A stretch of DNA of 64,000 bases, taken from positions 1 to 64,000 of the forward strand of contig NZ_QFXK01000032.1 of assembly GCF_003261635.1 (NCBI RefSeq), read 5' to 3'. This DNA comes from Kribbella monticola. GTDB lineage: Bacteria; Actinomycetota; Actinomycetes; Propionibacteriales; Kribbellaceae. Made by a program: the position numbers and the translations under genes. The number at the start of each line of letters is the position of its first letter. Positions within the stretch are counted from its first letter, which is position 1. The notes under the pieces were generated by a model that was not told the DNA's origin, searched no databases, and saw only the letters and a program-made list of their open reading frames with translations. Below, in pieces: positions 33,692-42,726 of this stretch.

Positions 33692-34714
33692 TCAGGCGTT
33701 GCGCGGTCCCGTGGTACCGCGGACGACCAGTTCCGGGCGGAAGAGGAATTCGGTGTGGGGAGTCGCGTGGCCGCGGACCTCCTCCAGGAGCGACTGGACA
33801 GCCGCCAAGCCCATGGCCTGGACGGGTTGGCGGACTGTGGTCATTGGGGGGTCGGTGAATTCCATCATGGGGGCGTCGTCGTAGCCGACGACCGAGATGT
33901 CGCCTGGGACGGAGAGGCCGCGTTGGCGGGCGGCTCGGATGACGCCGAGCGCCATCATGTCGGAGCCGCAGACGACCGCGCTGACGCCGAGGTCGAGAAG
34001 GCGCTGGGCCGCTGCGGCGCCGCCTTCGACGCCGAACATGCTCAGCGACACCAGCTCCGACACCTCGTCGTCGGACAGCCCGAGCTGGGCTTTCATCGCG
34101 GTGCGGTAGCCGGCCAGTTTCCGCTGGACGACGATGAAGCGTTCCGGTCCGGAGGCGAACCCGATCCGGCGGTGGCCGAGCGACACGAGATGTGTCACGG
34201 CGAGCTCCATCGCGGCGTACTCGTCGGAGGAGATGAAGGGCGCCTCGACGCCGGGCAGCCAGCCGTTCACGAACACCACTGGGAGGTGGCGGTCGACCAG
34301 CGACTGGTACCGCGCGTGGTCGGCGCCGGTGTCGGCGTGCAGACCCGAGACGAAGATGATCCCCGAGACGCCGCGCTCGAGCAGCATCTCGACGTACTCC
34401 TCCTCGGTCGCGCCCGAGGGCGACTGGGTGCAGAGGACCGGCGTGAAGCCGCGCTGCGACAGGGCCGACTCGATCACCTGGGCGAAGGCCGGGAAGATCG
34501 GGTTGATCAGCTCCGGCATCACCAGGCCGATCAGGCCGGCCGAGCGGCGTCTGAGCCGGGTCGGGCGCTCGAAGCCGAGCACGTCGAGCGCGGTCAGCAC
34601 CGACTGTTTGGTCTCCTCGGCGACCCCGGGTTTGTCGTTCAGTACCCGGGAGACCGTCGCCTCGCTGACCCCCGCCTTGGCGGCGATGTCCGCCAGCCGC
34701 GCTCTACTGCTCAC
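33692..34714 (-). CDS. LacI-family transcriptional regulator
   Basis: 340 residues, GTG start at 34714. The DNA-binding headpiece is clear ('LADIAAKAGVSEATVSRVLN'), then the hinge helix and a periplasmic-binding-protein-like sugar domain ('GVSGIIFVSGLHAD', 'GDISVVGYDDAPMMEFTDPP'). It is divergent from the multi-sugar ABC ATPase and probably controls it. It is closely similar in layout to the other LacI protein at 47812. Confidence 0.92.
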   Translation of the reverse strand: MSSRARLADIAAKAGVSEATVSRVLNDKPGVAEETKQSVLTALDVLGFERPTRLRRRSAGLIGLVMPELINPIFPAFAQVIESALSQRGFTPVLCTQSPSGATEEEYVEMLLERGVSGIIFVSGLHADTGADHARYQSLVDRHLPVVFVNGWLPGVEAPFISSDEYAAMELAVTHLVSLGHRRIGFASGPERFIVVQRKLAGYRTAMKAQLGLSDDEVSELVSLSMFGVEGGAAAAQRLLDLGVSAVVCGSDMMALGVIRAARQRGLSVPGDISVVGYDDAPMMEFTDPPMTTVRQPVQAMGLAAVQSLLEEVRGHATPHTEFLFRPELVVRGTTGPRNA

Positions 34715-34739
34715 GGCGGCACCTTACCCAAGCGCCCCG

Positions 34740-34777
34740 AAATTGCAGCAAGATTGTGCAAGAAATTGCAGACTCAA
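34740..34777. promoter_or_regulatory. Candidate LacI-type operator cluster (TTGCA repeats)
   Basis: The divergent region has AATTGCAGCAAG, TTGTGCAAG and AATTGCAGA in close succession. TTGC/GCAA half-sites are common for LacI proteins and recur near the second LacI gene (48843-48856). The exact boundaries are a guess. Confidence 0.4.
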
Positions 34778-34945
34778 GCGCCGGTCAACCTGCGCGTAGT
34801 TGTCCAGTCCGTGAACAGTTCGGACAGGTCACACGCCGTACACCTTGTCAGGAGCTGGTCGCCGGGCGAGGATGGGCGGACCCCCGCCTGGGGGCCTTTA
34901 CTCGGATCGTCCGGCACGTTCCTGCCGGTGAAGGAAGGAAGCGTC

Positions 34946-36025
<1,080 letters not shown>

Positions 36026-36074
36026 CCTTCCCAGCACAAAGGGAAGGAAAGCGGACAACAGCAAGTACTCCGTG

Positions 36075-36113
36075 ACGCCGGCCCCGGGTGGTTCGTCCAC
36101 CCGGGGCCGGCGT
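36075..36113. terminator. Bidirectional terminator hairpin
   Basis: Perfect 17-bp stem: ACGCCGGCCCCGGGTGG (36075-36091) and its complement (36097-36113) with a 5-base loop. It separates the converging sugar ATPase and ABC permease genes. Confidence 0.85.
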
Positions 36114-36133
36114 TCGTCCGGAGCCCAGTCGGC

Positions 36134-37123
36134 TCAGCTGATATCGCGCCGCTGGAAGACGCCGGCCCCGAGCGCGATCAGCACCACGACGACGATGCCG
36201 AGGTACCAGGCGCCGTGCTCGAAGCTCAGCGTCTTCTCGATCTGGGTGCAGAGGTAACCGCCGTCGGCCGTCGACCTGCAGTTGTCGACGAGGTACGTCG
36301 TGTCGTGCTTGATCCAGGCGTCGAAGTTCAGCCGCACCAGCCACGGCTGGGCCTTGGTCAGGAAGCCGCCGAAGACACCTTCGACCAGTACGAGGTACCC
36401 CATCGCGACCCCGACTGCCGCAGCGGTATGCCGCAGGAGGAGCGCCAGGACGCCGCCGAGAGCACCGGCCGCGGCAGCCATCAGGACCGCCCGCCCCGCG
36501 GTGCCGGAGAGGTCGCCCCAGACCTTGCCCGTCGTACCGGCGGTGGTGCCCAGCGCGCCGACGATCAGGTAGACGCCGGCCAGCAGAATCGCGAGCAGCA
36601 CCACCGCGACCGGGAGCATTCCCGTCGCTGCCGCGATCAACTTGCTCCCGTAGACCCGGAGCCGACGCGGTTCGAAGGTGAGCCAGTTGCTGATCGATCC
36701 GCTACTGAACTCGGCACCGACGAAGCTCGCTCCGATCAGGAAAGCGCCGAACGCCAGCAGGTACGACGAACCGAGCAACAGGTCCGGCATCAGCTCCGTG
36801 AACTTCGCCATCGGCTTGCCGAACTGGTCGAGGGTCGGCGGGTTGACCTGGCAGAAGTCCTCGAGCTTCGGCTTCGGATCCGGCTGCGACTGGTAGTCCT
36901 GCAGGCACTGCTTCTTGTACTCCTCGCCGTGCTCCTGCCAGTCTTTCTGGGCCTGCTCGAAGTTCACCTGGGCGTTGCGCTGCTCCGCCGCTGACAGTGG
37001 TTTCGCGTTCTGCCAGGTGGCGACGAGCATGATCCCGGTGATCAGCAGCAGGGCGGCGACCCCGATCACGACGAGCCGGCGGGAGACCAGCCGGCGCAGT
37101 TCGACTCCGGTGAGCCGGATCAT
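36134..37123 (-). CDS. ABC-2 type exporter permease
   Basis: 329 residues with about six transmembrane helices. The first ('LVVIGVAALLLITGIMLVA') is followed by a large extracellular loop (about 45-110, two Cys) and then a bundle of five, as in ABC-2 permeases. Its ATG overlaps the stop of the ATPase gene (ATGA). Substrate unknown; such pairs export drugs, peptides or lipids. Confidence 0.85.
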   Translation of the reverse strand: MIRLTGVELRRLVSRRLVVIGVAALLLITGIMLVATWQNAKPLSAAEQRNAQVNFEQAQKDWQEHGEEYKKQCLQDYQSQPDPKPKLEDFCQVNPPTLDQFGKPMAKFTELMPDLLLGSSYLLAFGAFLIGASFVGAEFSSGSISNWLTFEPRRLRVYGSKLIAAATGMLPVAVVLLAILLAGVYLIVGALGTTAGTTGKVWGDLSGTAGRAVLMAAAAGALGGVLALLLRHTAAAVGVAMGYLVLVEGVFGGFLTKAQPWLVRLNFDAWIKHDTTYLVDNCRSTADGGYLCTQIEKTLSFEHGAWYLGIVVVVLIALGAGVFQRRDIS

Positions 37124-38052
37124 CGGGTGCCTCCCAGGCCTTCGTCGGCGGTGAGTTCGAGGAACACCGATTCCAGGTCGGCGCGCACCGGGATCAGCTC
37201 GGAGACGTACAACTCGTGCTGGGCCAGGCGTCTGGTGACATCGGCGGAGTACTCGGCGCCGTCCACCAGCAGATAGTTGCCGTCGGCCCGCACTGTCAGG
37301 CCGGCCGCGGTCAGGATCCGGGTCGCCGACTCATGGTTGTCGACGGCAACTTTTACCGTCGCCGCCGTACTGTTGCCGATCACTTCGGCGACCGTGCCGG
37401 AGGCCAGCAACCGGCCGTGGCCGATGATCGAGACGGTGTCGGCGACCTGTTCGACCTCGGCGAGGATGTGACTGCTGACCAGTACGGTCCGGCCCTGTTC
37501 GCCCAGACCGCGCATGGTCTCGCGGATCTCCCGGATCCCGGCCGGGTCGAGACCGTTCGTCGGCTCGTCGAAGATCAGCAGATCCGGCTCCTTGAGCAGT
37601 GTCGCCGCGATCGCGAGCCGCTGCTTCATCCCGAGCGAGTAGCTCTTGAACCGGTCCTTGCCGCGCTCCCCCAGCGACGTCTCGTCGAGTACCTCGCCGA
37701 CCCGCTTGCGCGGTACGCCGATCGCGTCGGCGAGCAACTCCAGGTTCCTGCGGCCGGTGAAGGCCGGGAAGAACTTGGGCGACTCGACGATCGCACCGAC
37801 CCGGCCGACCACGTCCGGCAGGTGCCGGGGTACCTCCTGGTCGAACACCGTCATCGTGCCCGCGTCCGCCCGGATCAGGCCGAGCAGCATCCGGATCGAG
37901 GTCGTCTTCCCGGATCCGTTCGGGCCGAGAAACCCGTGCACTCCCCCGACCGGCACGTCGAGATCGAGCCCTTGAACAGCGACCACCTTCCGCCCCCGCC
38001 GAGTGCGATACGTCTTCCGCAACCCCCGCGTACTGACCGCCAGCTCCGGCAT
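37120..38052 (-). CDS. ABC exporter ATPase
   Basis: 310 residues; GGAAGGGGTGGC precedes ATG 38052. Walker A 'GPNGSGKTTSIRMLLG', signature 'SLGMKQRLAIAATLL' and Walker B 'LLIFDEPTNGLDPAGI' are clear. It is the CcmA/DrrA-like class with a C-terminal regulatory domain. It pairs with the permease downstream. The gene faces the copper operon with CsoR-type sites between them; whether copper also controls it is not clear. Confidence 0.92.
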   Translation of the reverse strand: MPELAVSTRGLRKTYRTRRGRKVVAVQGLDLDVPVGGVHGFLGPNGSGKTTSIRMLLGLIRADAGTMTVFDQEVPRHLPDVVGRVGAIVESPKFFPAFTGRRNLELLADAIGVPRKRVGEVLDETSLGERGKDRFKSYSLGMKQRLAIAATLLKEPDLLIFDEPTNGLDPAGIREIRETMRGLGEQGRTVLVSSHILAEVEQVADTVSIIGHGRLLASGTVAEVIGNSTAATVKVAVDNHESATRILTAAGLTVRADGNYLLVDGAEYSADVTRRLAQHELYVSELIPVRADLESVFLELTADEGLGGTR

Positions 38053-38130
38053 GCCACCCCTTCCTCGACCCACTCCTCAGCTGAGGAGACGCACACCCTC
38101 CCACGTTGGTTGGTTCACGGCTCAGAAAAA

Positions 38131-38215
38131 TTACCCCCACCGGGTATGGCTTAGAGCTTGCATTTGATACCCCTCGGGGGTAAGTTTTGGCTTGTCGAGA
38201 TACCCCCATGGGGTA
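38131..38215. promoter_or_regulatory. CsoR operators upstream of the copper operon
   Basis: Two 15-base sites share one design, TACCCC-3nt-GGGGTA: TACCCCTCGGGGGTA (38168-38182) and TACCCCCATGGGGTA (38201-38215), 33 bases apart. A weaker third, TTACCCCCACCGGGTA, lies at 38131-38146. They closely resemble known copper-CsoR sites and precede the csoR gene. Confidence 0.85.
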
Positions 38216-38237
38216 GCCAGAGAGAAAGAGCGCCGCC

Positions 38238-38558
38238 ATGAGCACCGAACCGGACCAAGTCGAAGCCGCTGGACATGTGCACGGGTACACCTCGGAGAAG
38301 TCGAGCCATCTGAAGCGGCTGCGCCGGATCGAGGGTCAGGTTCGGGGGCTGCAGCGGATGGTCGAGGAGGACAAGTACTGCATCGACATCCTCACCCAGG
38401 TCTCTGCGGCGACGAAGGCGCTCCAGTCGTTCTCGCTGGAGCTGCTCGACGAGCACCTCTCGCACTGCGTGGTCGAGGCGGCCCAGAAGGGCGGCGCCGA
38501 GGCGGAGGAGAAGGTTCGCGAAGCCTCCGACGCCATCGCCCGCCTCGTCCGTAGCTGA
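38238..38558 (+). CDS. csoR: Copper-sensing repressor CsoR
   Basis: 106 residues. The Cu(I) ligands are all kept: Cys in 'DKYCIDIL' and His/Cys in 'DEHLSHCV' (H-x3-C), unlike the CstR-like protein at 13417. Binding Cu(I) releases DNA and turns on the operon. The N-terminus has extra His residues ('GHVHGY'). The gene leads the operon and is followed 31 bases later by copZ. Confidence 0.92.
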   Translation: MSTEPDQVEAAGHVHGYTSEKSSHLKRLRRIEGQVRGLQRMVEEDKYCIDILTQVSAATKALQSFSLELLDEHLSHCVVEAAQKGGAEAEEKVREASDAIARLVRS

Positions 38559-38589
38559 ACAACCCAGATTCCGAGCAAGGAGCATTGAG

Positions 38590-38808
38590 ATGACCACCAC
38601 GACGTACTCGGTGAACGGCATGACCTGCGGGCACTGCACCGCGGCGGTGACCGAGGAAATCAGCAAGCTGACCGGAGTCCAGCAGGTCAGCATCGACCTC
38701 AACGCCGGCGGCACCTCCGCCGTGCACGTCACGAGCGAGTCCGCCCTCGACGACGCCGCCGTGCGCGAAGCCGTCGACGAGGCCGGATACGAACTGGTCG
38801 CGTCATGA
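38590..38808 (+). CDS. copZ: Copper chaperone CopZ (HMA domain)
   Basis: 72 residues with the metal-binding loop 'GMTCGHCTAAV'. It carries Cu(I) to CopA. AAGGAGC precedes ATG 38590. Its stop overlaps the next start (ATGA), so it is coupled to the following His-rich protein. Confidence 0.92.
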   Translation: MTTTTYSVNGMTCGHCTAAVTEEISKLTGVQQVSIDLNAGGTSAVHVTSESALDDAAVREAVDEAGYELVAS

Positions 38809-39800
38809 CCCGGGCTGTCGCGCTCCGGCTCGGCGCGTACGCCGGTGCGCTGGTGCTGGCCTTCGCCGGCGCCTTCGCAGTCGGTTCCGCGGTCGACCCG
38901 ATCGCGGCAGCCGACCCCGCAGCGAAGTCCGGGGACCAGCCGATGACCGGCATGGGCGACGAGGGCGGAACGCACGGCGCCGGACATCAGCTGGACGCTC
39001 CAGGCGCGCAGCCGCCCGGCCTCGCGGTCTCGCAGGACGGGTACACCCTCGCTCCGGCGACCACCTTCTTCCAGCCGGGCAAGCAGGAAACGCTGAAGTT
39101 CAGCATTCTCGGGCCGGACGGCAAACCCGTCACGCAGTACACGAAGACCCATGAGAAGGACCTGCACCTGATCGTCGTACGGCGGGATCTGTCCGGGTTC
39201 CACCACGTGCACCCGAGTCGGGACGCGAGTGGGGTGTGGAGCATTCCGTTCACCTTCACCGCGGGCGGCACCTGGCGGATCTTCACCGACTTCCAGCCGG
39301 CCGGTCACGGCAAGACTCTGACGCTCGGTAGCGACGTCAACGTCTCCGGGCTGTACGTCCCAGTACCGTTGCCTGCGGCATCGAGTGTGACCAGCACCGA
39401 CGGGTACGACGTGACGCTCGCGGGCACCCCGGTCGCCGGCAAGGAGTCCGAGCTGACCTTCAGTGTCAGCAAGAACGGCAAGCCGGTCAGCGATCTCGAG
39501 CCGTATCTGGGCGCCTTCGGGCACCTGGTGTCGTTGCGCAGCGGCGATCTCGCCTACCTGCACAACCACCCGGCGCAGGAGGCGGAGCCGGGCACCAAGG
39601 GCGGTCCGCAGGTCAAGTTCGGGACGACCTTCCCGACGGCGAGTACTTACAGCCTCTTCCTGGACTTCCAGCACGGGGGCAAAGTGCACACCGCCGAGTT
39701 CCGCGTCGACGTGACCGGCCAGGCGATCGTGCCCACAGCCGAACCCACTCAGATGCCCGGCGAGACACCGGGCCATGAAGAGACGCCGCACGGCCACTGA
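38805..39800 (+). CDS. Exported His-rich protein of the copper operon
   Basis: 331 residues; function not established. The N-terminus has a hydrophobic segment ('RLGAYAGALVLAFAGAFAVG') that is a signal or anchor. A Met/His stretch ('DQPMTGMGDEGGTHGAGHQ') follows, then two beta-sandwich-like domains with conserved His ('LSGFHHVHPSRD', 'LAYLHNHPAQEA', 'FLDFQHGGKVH') and a His-rich tail ('GHEETPHGH'). The placement suggests binding of copper outside the membrane. The operon order (csoR-copZ-this-copA) supports a role as periplasm-side copper buffer or carrier. Confidence 0.75.
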   Translation: MTRAVALRLGAYAGALVLAFAGAFAVGSAVDPIAAADPAAKSGDQPMTGMGDEGGTHGAGHQLDAPGAQPPGLAVSQDGYTLAPATTFFQPGKQETLKFSILGPDGKPVTQYTKTHEKDLHLIVVRRDLSGFHHVHPSRDASGVWSIPFTFTAGGTWRIFTDFQPAGHGKTLTLGSDVNVSGLYVPVPLPAASSVTSTDGYDVTLAGTPVAGKESELTFSVSKNGKPVSDLEPYLGAFGHLVSLRSGDLAYLHNHPAQEAEPGTKGGPQVKFGTTFPTASTYSLFLDFQHGGKVHTAEFRVDVTGQAIVPTAEPTQMPGETPGHEETPHGH

Positions 39801-39819
39801 GCCAGGAGAGGAGGACGCA

Positions 39820-42063
39820 ATGACCAACCAACAACCGCCCAACTCCGTCGAACTCGTGATCGGTGGCATGACGTGCGCCTCCTGCGCCGCCCGGGTCGAG
39901 AAGAAGCTGAACCGGATGGAAGGCGTGACCGCGACCGTCAACTACGCCACCGAGAAGGCGAAGGTCACCTTCGCCGACGGCGTCAGCACCGACGACCTGG
40001 TGGCAACGGTCGAGGCGACCGGCTACACGGCCGCACTGCCGACGCCGCCGTCGACCGAGGCGGCCGCTGAGGCCCCGGACGAGCTGCGGCCGCTTCGCGA
40101 GCGGCTCTACACCAGCATCGCCCTCGCAGTACCGGTGATTGCCCTGGGCATGATTCCGACGCTGCAGTTCGATTACTGGCAATGGGCGTCGCTGACGCTG
40201 GCCACTCCGGTGGTCAGCTGGGCCGCGTGGCCGTTCCACAAGGCGACGTGGACGAATCTGCGCCACGGCGCCGCGACGATGGACACGCTCATCTCGCTCG
40301 GTGTCGTCAGCGCCTATCTCTGGTCGCTCTATGCCCTGTTCCTCGGCGAGGCCGGCGAGCGCGGGATGACGATGCCGTTCACGCTCATCCCTTCGCGCGG
40401 CGGCGGTGCCGAAGAGATCTACCTCGAGGTCGCGGCCGGCGTCACGACGTTCATCCTGGCCGGCCGGTACTTCGAGGCGCGCGCCAAGCGCCGGTCGGGT
40501 GCCGCGCTGAAAGCCCTGCTGGAGCTGGGCGCAAAGGACGTCGCCGTACTGCGGAACGGCGCGGAGGTTCGGATCCCCGCCGATCAACTTGCTGTTGGCA
40601 ACGAGTTCGTGGTTCGCCCGGGTGAGAAGATCGCCACCGACGGCGTGATCGTTACTGGCAGCAGTGCTGTGGACGCGTCGATGCTGACCGGCGAACCGGT
40701 GCCGGTCGAGGTGAGCGAAGGCGACTCGGTTGTCGGCGCCACTGTGAACGCGGGCGGCCGGTTGGTCGTCCGGGCGACGCGGGTCGGCTCCGATACCCAA
40801 CTCGCGCAGATGGCCCGGCTGGTCGAGGACGCGCAGAACGGCAAGGCCGCGGTACAGCGGCTGGCCGACCGGATCTCCGGGGTGTTCGTACCGATCGTGA
40901 TCGGGCTTGCCGTTGCCACGTTGGCCTTCTGGCTCGGCAACGGGTCGCCGACCGAGGTGGCCTTCACCGCGGCTGTCGCAGTACTGATCATCGCTTGCCC
41001 GTGTGCCCTCGGGCTGGCTACGCCGACCGCGTTGATGGTCGGCACCGGGCGAGGCGCGCAACTGGGGATCCTGATCAAAGGCCCGGAGGTGCTGGAATCG
41101 ACCCGGCGCGTCGACACCGTAGTACTGGACAAGACCGGCACCGTGACGACCGGGCGGATGGCGTTGGTCGACGTACTGCTGGCTCCCGGCGAAGAACGTG
41201 CCGACGTACTGCGATTGGCTGGTGCACTGGAGCATTCCAGCGAGCACCCGATCGCGCAGGCGGTGGCTCGCGGGGCTGCGGACGAGGTCGGCAAGCTGCC
41301 CGAGGTAGAGGACTTCGGCAACGTGGAAGGCCTTGGTGTGCAAGGGATTGTCGACGGACATGCTGTGTTGGTCGGTCGCACGAAGCTGCTGGAAGAGTGG
41401 AGCCAGTATCTGCCGGATGAGCTCGCGCACGCCAAGAAGCACGCCGAAGCCGAAGGCAGTACTGCGGTCGCTGTCGGGTGGGACGGTAAGGCGCGCGCGG
41501 TACTGGTTGTCGCCGACACGGTGAAGCCCAGCTCCGCCGAGGCGATCCGGCAATTGCGGGCGTTGGGACTGCGGCCCGTGCTGCTGACCGGGGACAACGA
41601 GGCGGTGGCGCAGAAGGTCGCGGCCGAGGTGGGGATCGACGAGGTCATCGCCGAGGTACTGCCGGCCGACAAGGTCGACGCGGTGAAGAAACTGCAGAGC
41701 GAAGGGCGGGTGGTCGCGATGGTCGGCGACGGCGTGAACGACGCAGCCGCGCTGGCTCAGGCGGATCTCGGGCTGAGCATGGGCACCGGGACCGACGTGG
41801 CGATCGAGGCCAGTGATCTGACCTTGGTTCGCGGCGATCTGCGCTCCGCTGCCGATGCGATCCGGCTGTCCCGCAGTACCTTGCGAACCATCAAGGGGAA
41901 TCTGTTCTGGGCGTTCGCGTACAACGTCGCTGCCCTTCCGCTGGCGGCCGCGGGGCTTCTGAATCCGATGCTGGCCGGCGCCGCGATGGCGTTCAGTTCG
42001 GTCTTCGTCGTCACCAACAGCCTGCGGCTCCGCCGCTTCCAGCCACTCACCAACGGAAACTGA
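39820..42063 (+). CDS. copA: Copper-exporting P1B-type ATPase CopA
   Basis: 747 residues; GGAGAGGAGG precedes ATG 39820. ATP-driven Cu(I) efflux. One N-terminal HMA domain ('GMTCASCAARVEK'), the membrane metal site 'ACPCALGLATPTA', phosphorylation site 'DKTGT', the P1B 'SEHPIAQA' motif and hinge 'MVGDGVNDAAAL' are all present. The length is normal. It overlaps nothing but follows the His-rich gene by 19 bases and is followed by the DUF4396 gene after one base. Confidence 0.95.
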   Translation: MTNQQPPNSVELVIGGMTCASCAARVEKKLNRMEGVTATVNYATEKAKVTFADGVSTDDLVATVEATGYTAALPTPPSTEAAAEAPDELRPLRERLYTSIALAVPVIALGMIPTLQFDYWQWASLTLATPVVSWAAWPFHKATWTNLRHGAATMDTLISLGVVSAYLWSLYALFLGEAGERGMTMPFTLIPSRGGGAEEIYLEVAAGVTTFILAGRYFEARAKRRSGAALKALLELGAKDVAVLRNGAEVRIPADQLAVGNEFVVRPGEKIATDGVIVTGSSAVDASMLTGEPVPVEVSEGDSVVGATVNAGGRLVVRATRVGSDTQLAQMARLVEDAQNGKAAVQRLADRISGVFVPIVIGLAVATLAFWLGNGSPTEVAFTAAVAVLIIACPCALGLATPTALMVGTGRGAQLGILIKGPEVLESTRRVDTVVLDKTGTVTTGRMALVDVLLAPGEERADVLRLAGALEHSSEHPIAQAVARGAADEVGKLPEVEDFGNVEGLGVQGIVDGHAVLVGRTKLLEEWSQYLPDELAHAKKHAEAEGSTAVAVGWDGKARAVLVVADTVKPSSAEAIRQLRALGLRPVLLTGDNEAVAQKVAAEVGIDEVIAEVLPADKVDAVKKLQSEGRVVAMVGDGVNDAAALAQADLGLSMGTGTDVAIEASDLTLVRGDLRSAADAIRLSRSTLRTIKGNLFWAFAYNVAALPLAAAGLLNPMLAGAAMAFSSVFVVTNSLRLRRFQPLTNGN

Positions 42064-42064
42064 G

Positions 42065-42679
42065 ATGACTGACAAACACACAGACCACGCAGCCCACACC
42101 GAGCACACCGGCGCCGCGCGGCTCGGGGAGCACGGGGAGTACGCGGAGCACGGCGGGCACGAGAGCCACGGCGGGCACGTGGAGCACGCCGCCGGGCACG
42201 CGGGGCACACCGCGCCCACCGCGCATGAGGGGCACGGCGCTGGGCAGAGTCTTACCCGGCAGGCGATCTCGGCCACGCTGCACTGCCTCACCGGGTGTGC
42301 GATCGGCGAGATCCTCGGGATGGTGATCGGTACCGCGGCCGGGTTCCACAACCTGGCGACCGTGATCCTCTCGATCGTGCTGGCGTTCTTCTTCGGCTAC
42401 TCGCTGACGATGCGTCCGGTGCTGGCCGCCGGCATCCCGTTCCGCCAGGCCCTCAAGGTCGCCCTGGCCGCCGACACCCTGAGCATCGTCACCATGGAGA
42501 TCGTCGACAACGCCTTCGTCCTCGCCGTCCCCGGCGCCATGGACGCGGGCCTGTCCTCCTTCCTCTTCTGGGCCAGCCTGCTCGCCTCCCTGGCCATCGC
42601 CTTCGCCCTCACCGTCCCCGTCAACCGCTGGCTGATCGGCCGAGGCAAAGGCCACGCGGTCATGCACGCCTACCACTGA
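42065..42679 (+). CDS. DUF4396 membrane protein with His-rich N-terminus
   Basis: 204 residues. The first 60 residues have about 18 His ('HESHGGHVEHAAGHAGH'), a likely metal-buffering stretch. Four transmembrane helices follow, with conserved 'LHCLTGCAIGEILGMVIG' and 'MEIVDNAFVLAVPGAMDAG' typical of DUF4396. The function is unknown, but members lie in copper operons. It is the last gene before a strong terminator. Confidence 0.8.
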   Translation: MTDKHTDHAAHTEHTGAARLGEHGEYAEHGGHESHGGHVEHAAGHAGHTAPTAHEGHGAGQSLTRQAISATLHCLTGCAIGEILGMVIGTAAGFHNLATVILSIVLAFFFGYSLTMRPVLAAGIPFRQALKVALAADTLSIVTMEIVDNAFVLAVPGAMDAGLSSFLFWASLLASLAIAFALTVPVNRWLIGRGKGHAVMHAYH

Positions 42680-42686
42680 CCAACCG

Positions 42687-42722
42687 ACGGGTACGGCCAC
42701 CTTCACCGGTGGCCGTACCCGT
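42687..42722. terminator. Bidirectional terminator hairpin
   Basis: ACGGGTACGGCCACC (42687-42701) pairs perfectly with GGTGGCCGTACCCGT (42708-42722) with a 6-base loop. It is flanked by CCAA and TTGG, extending the symmetry. It ends both the copper operon and the converging GH13 operon. Confidence 0.88.
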
Positions 42723-42726
42723 TTGG

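Noticed and set aside
39613..42351. Minus-strand frame of 912 residues over copA
   Set aside because: Antisense shadow of the copper operon, without family motifs or a ribosome site.
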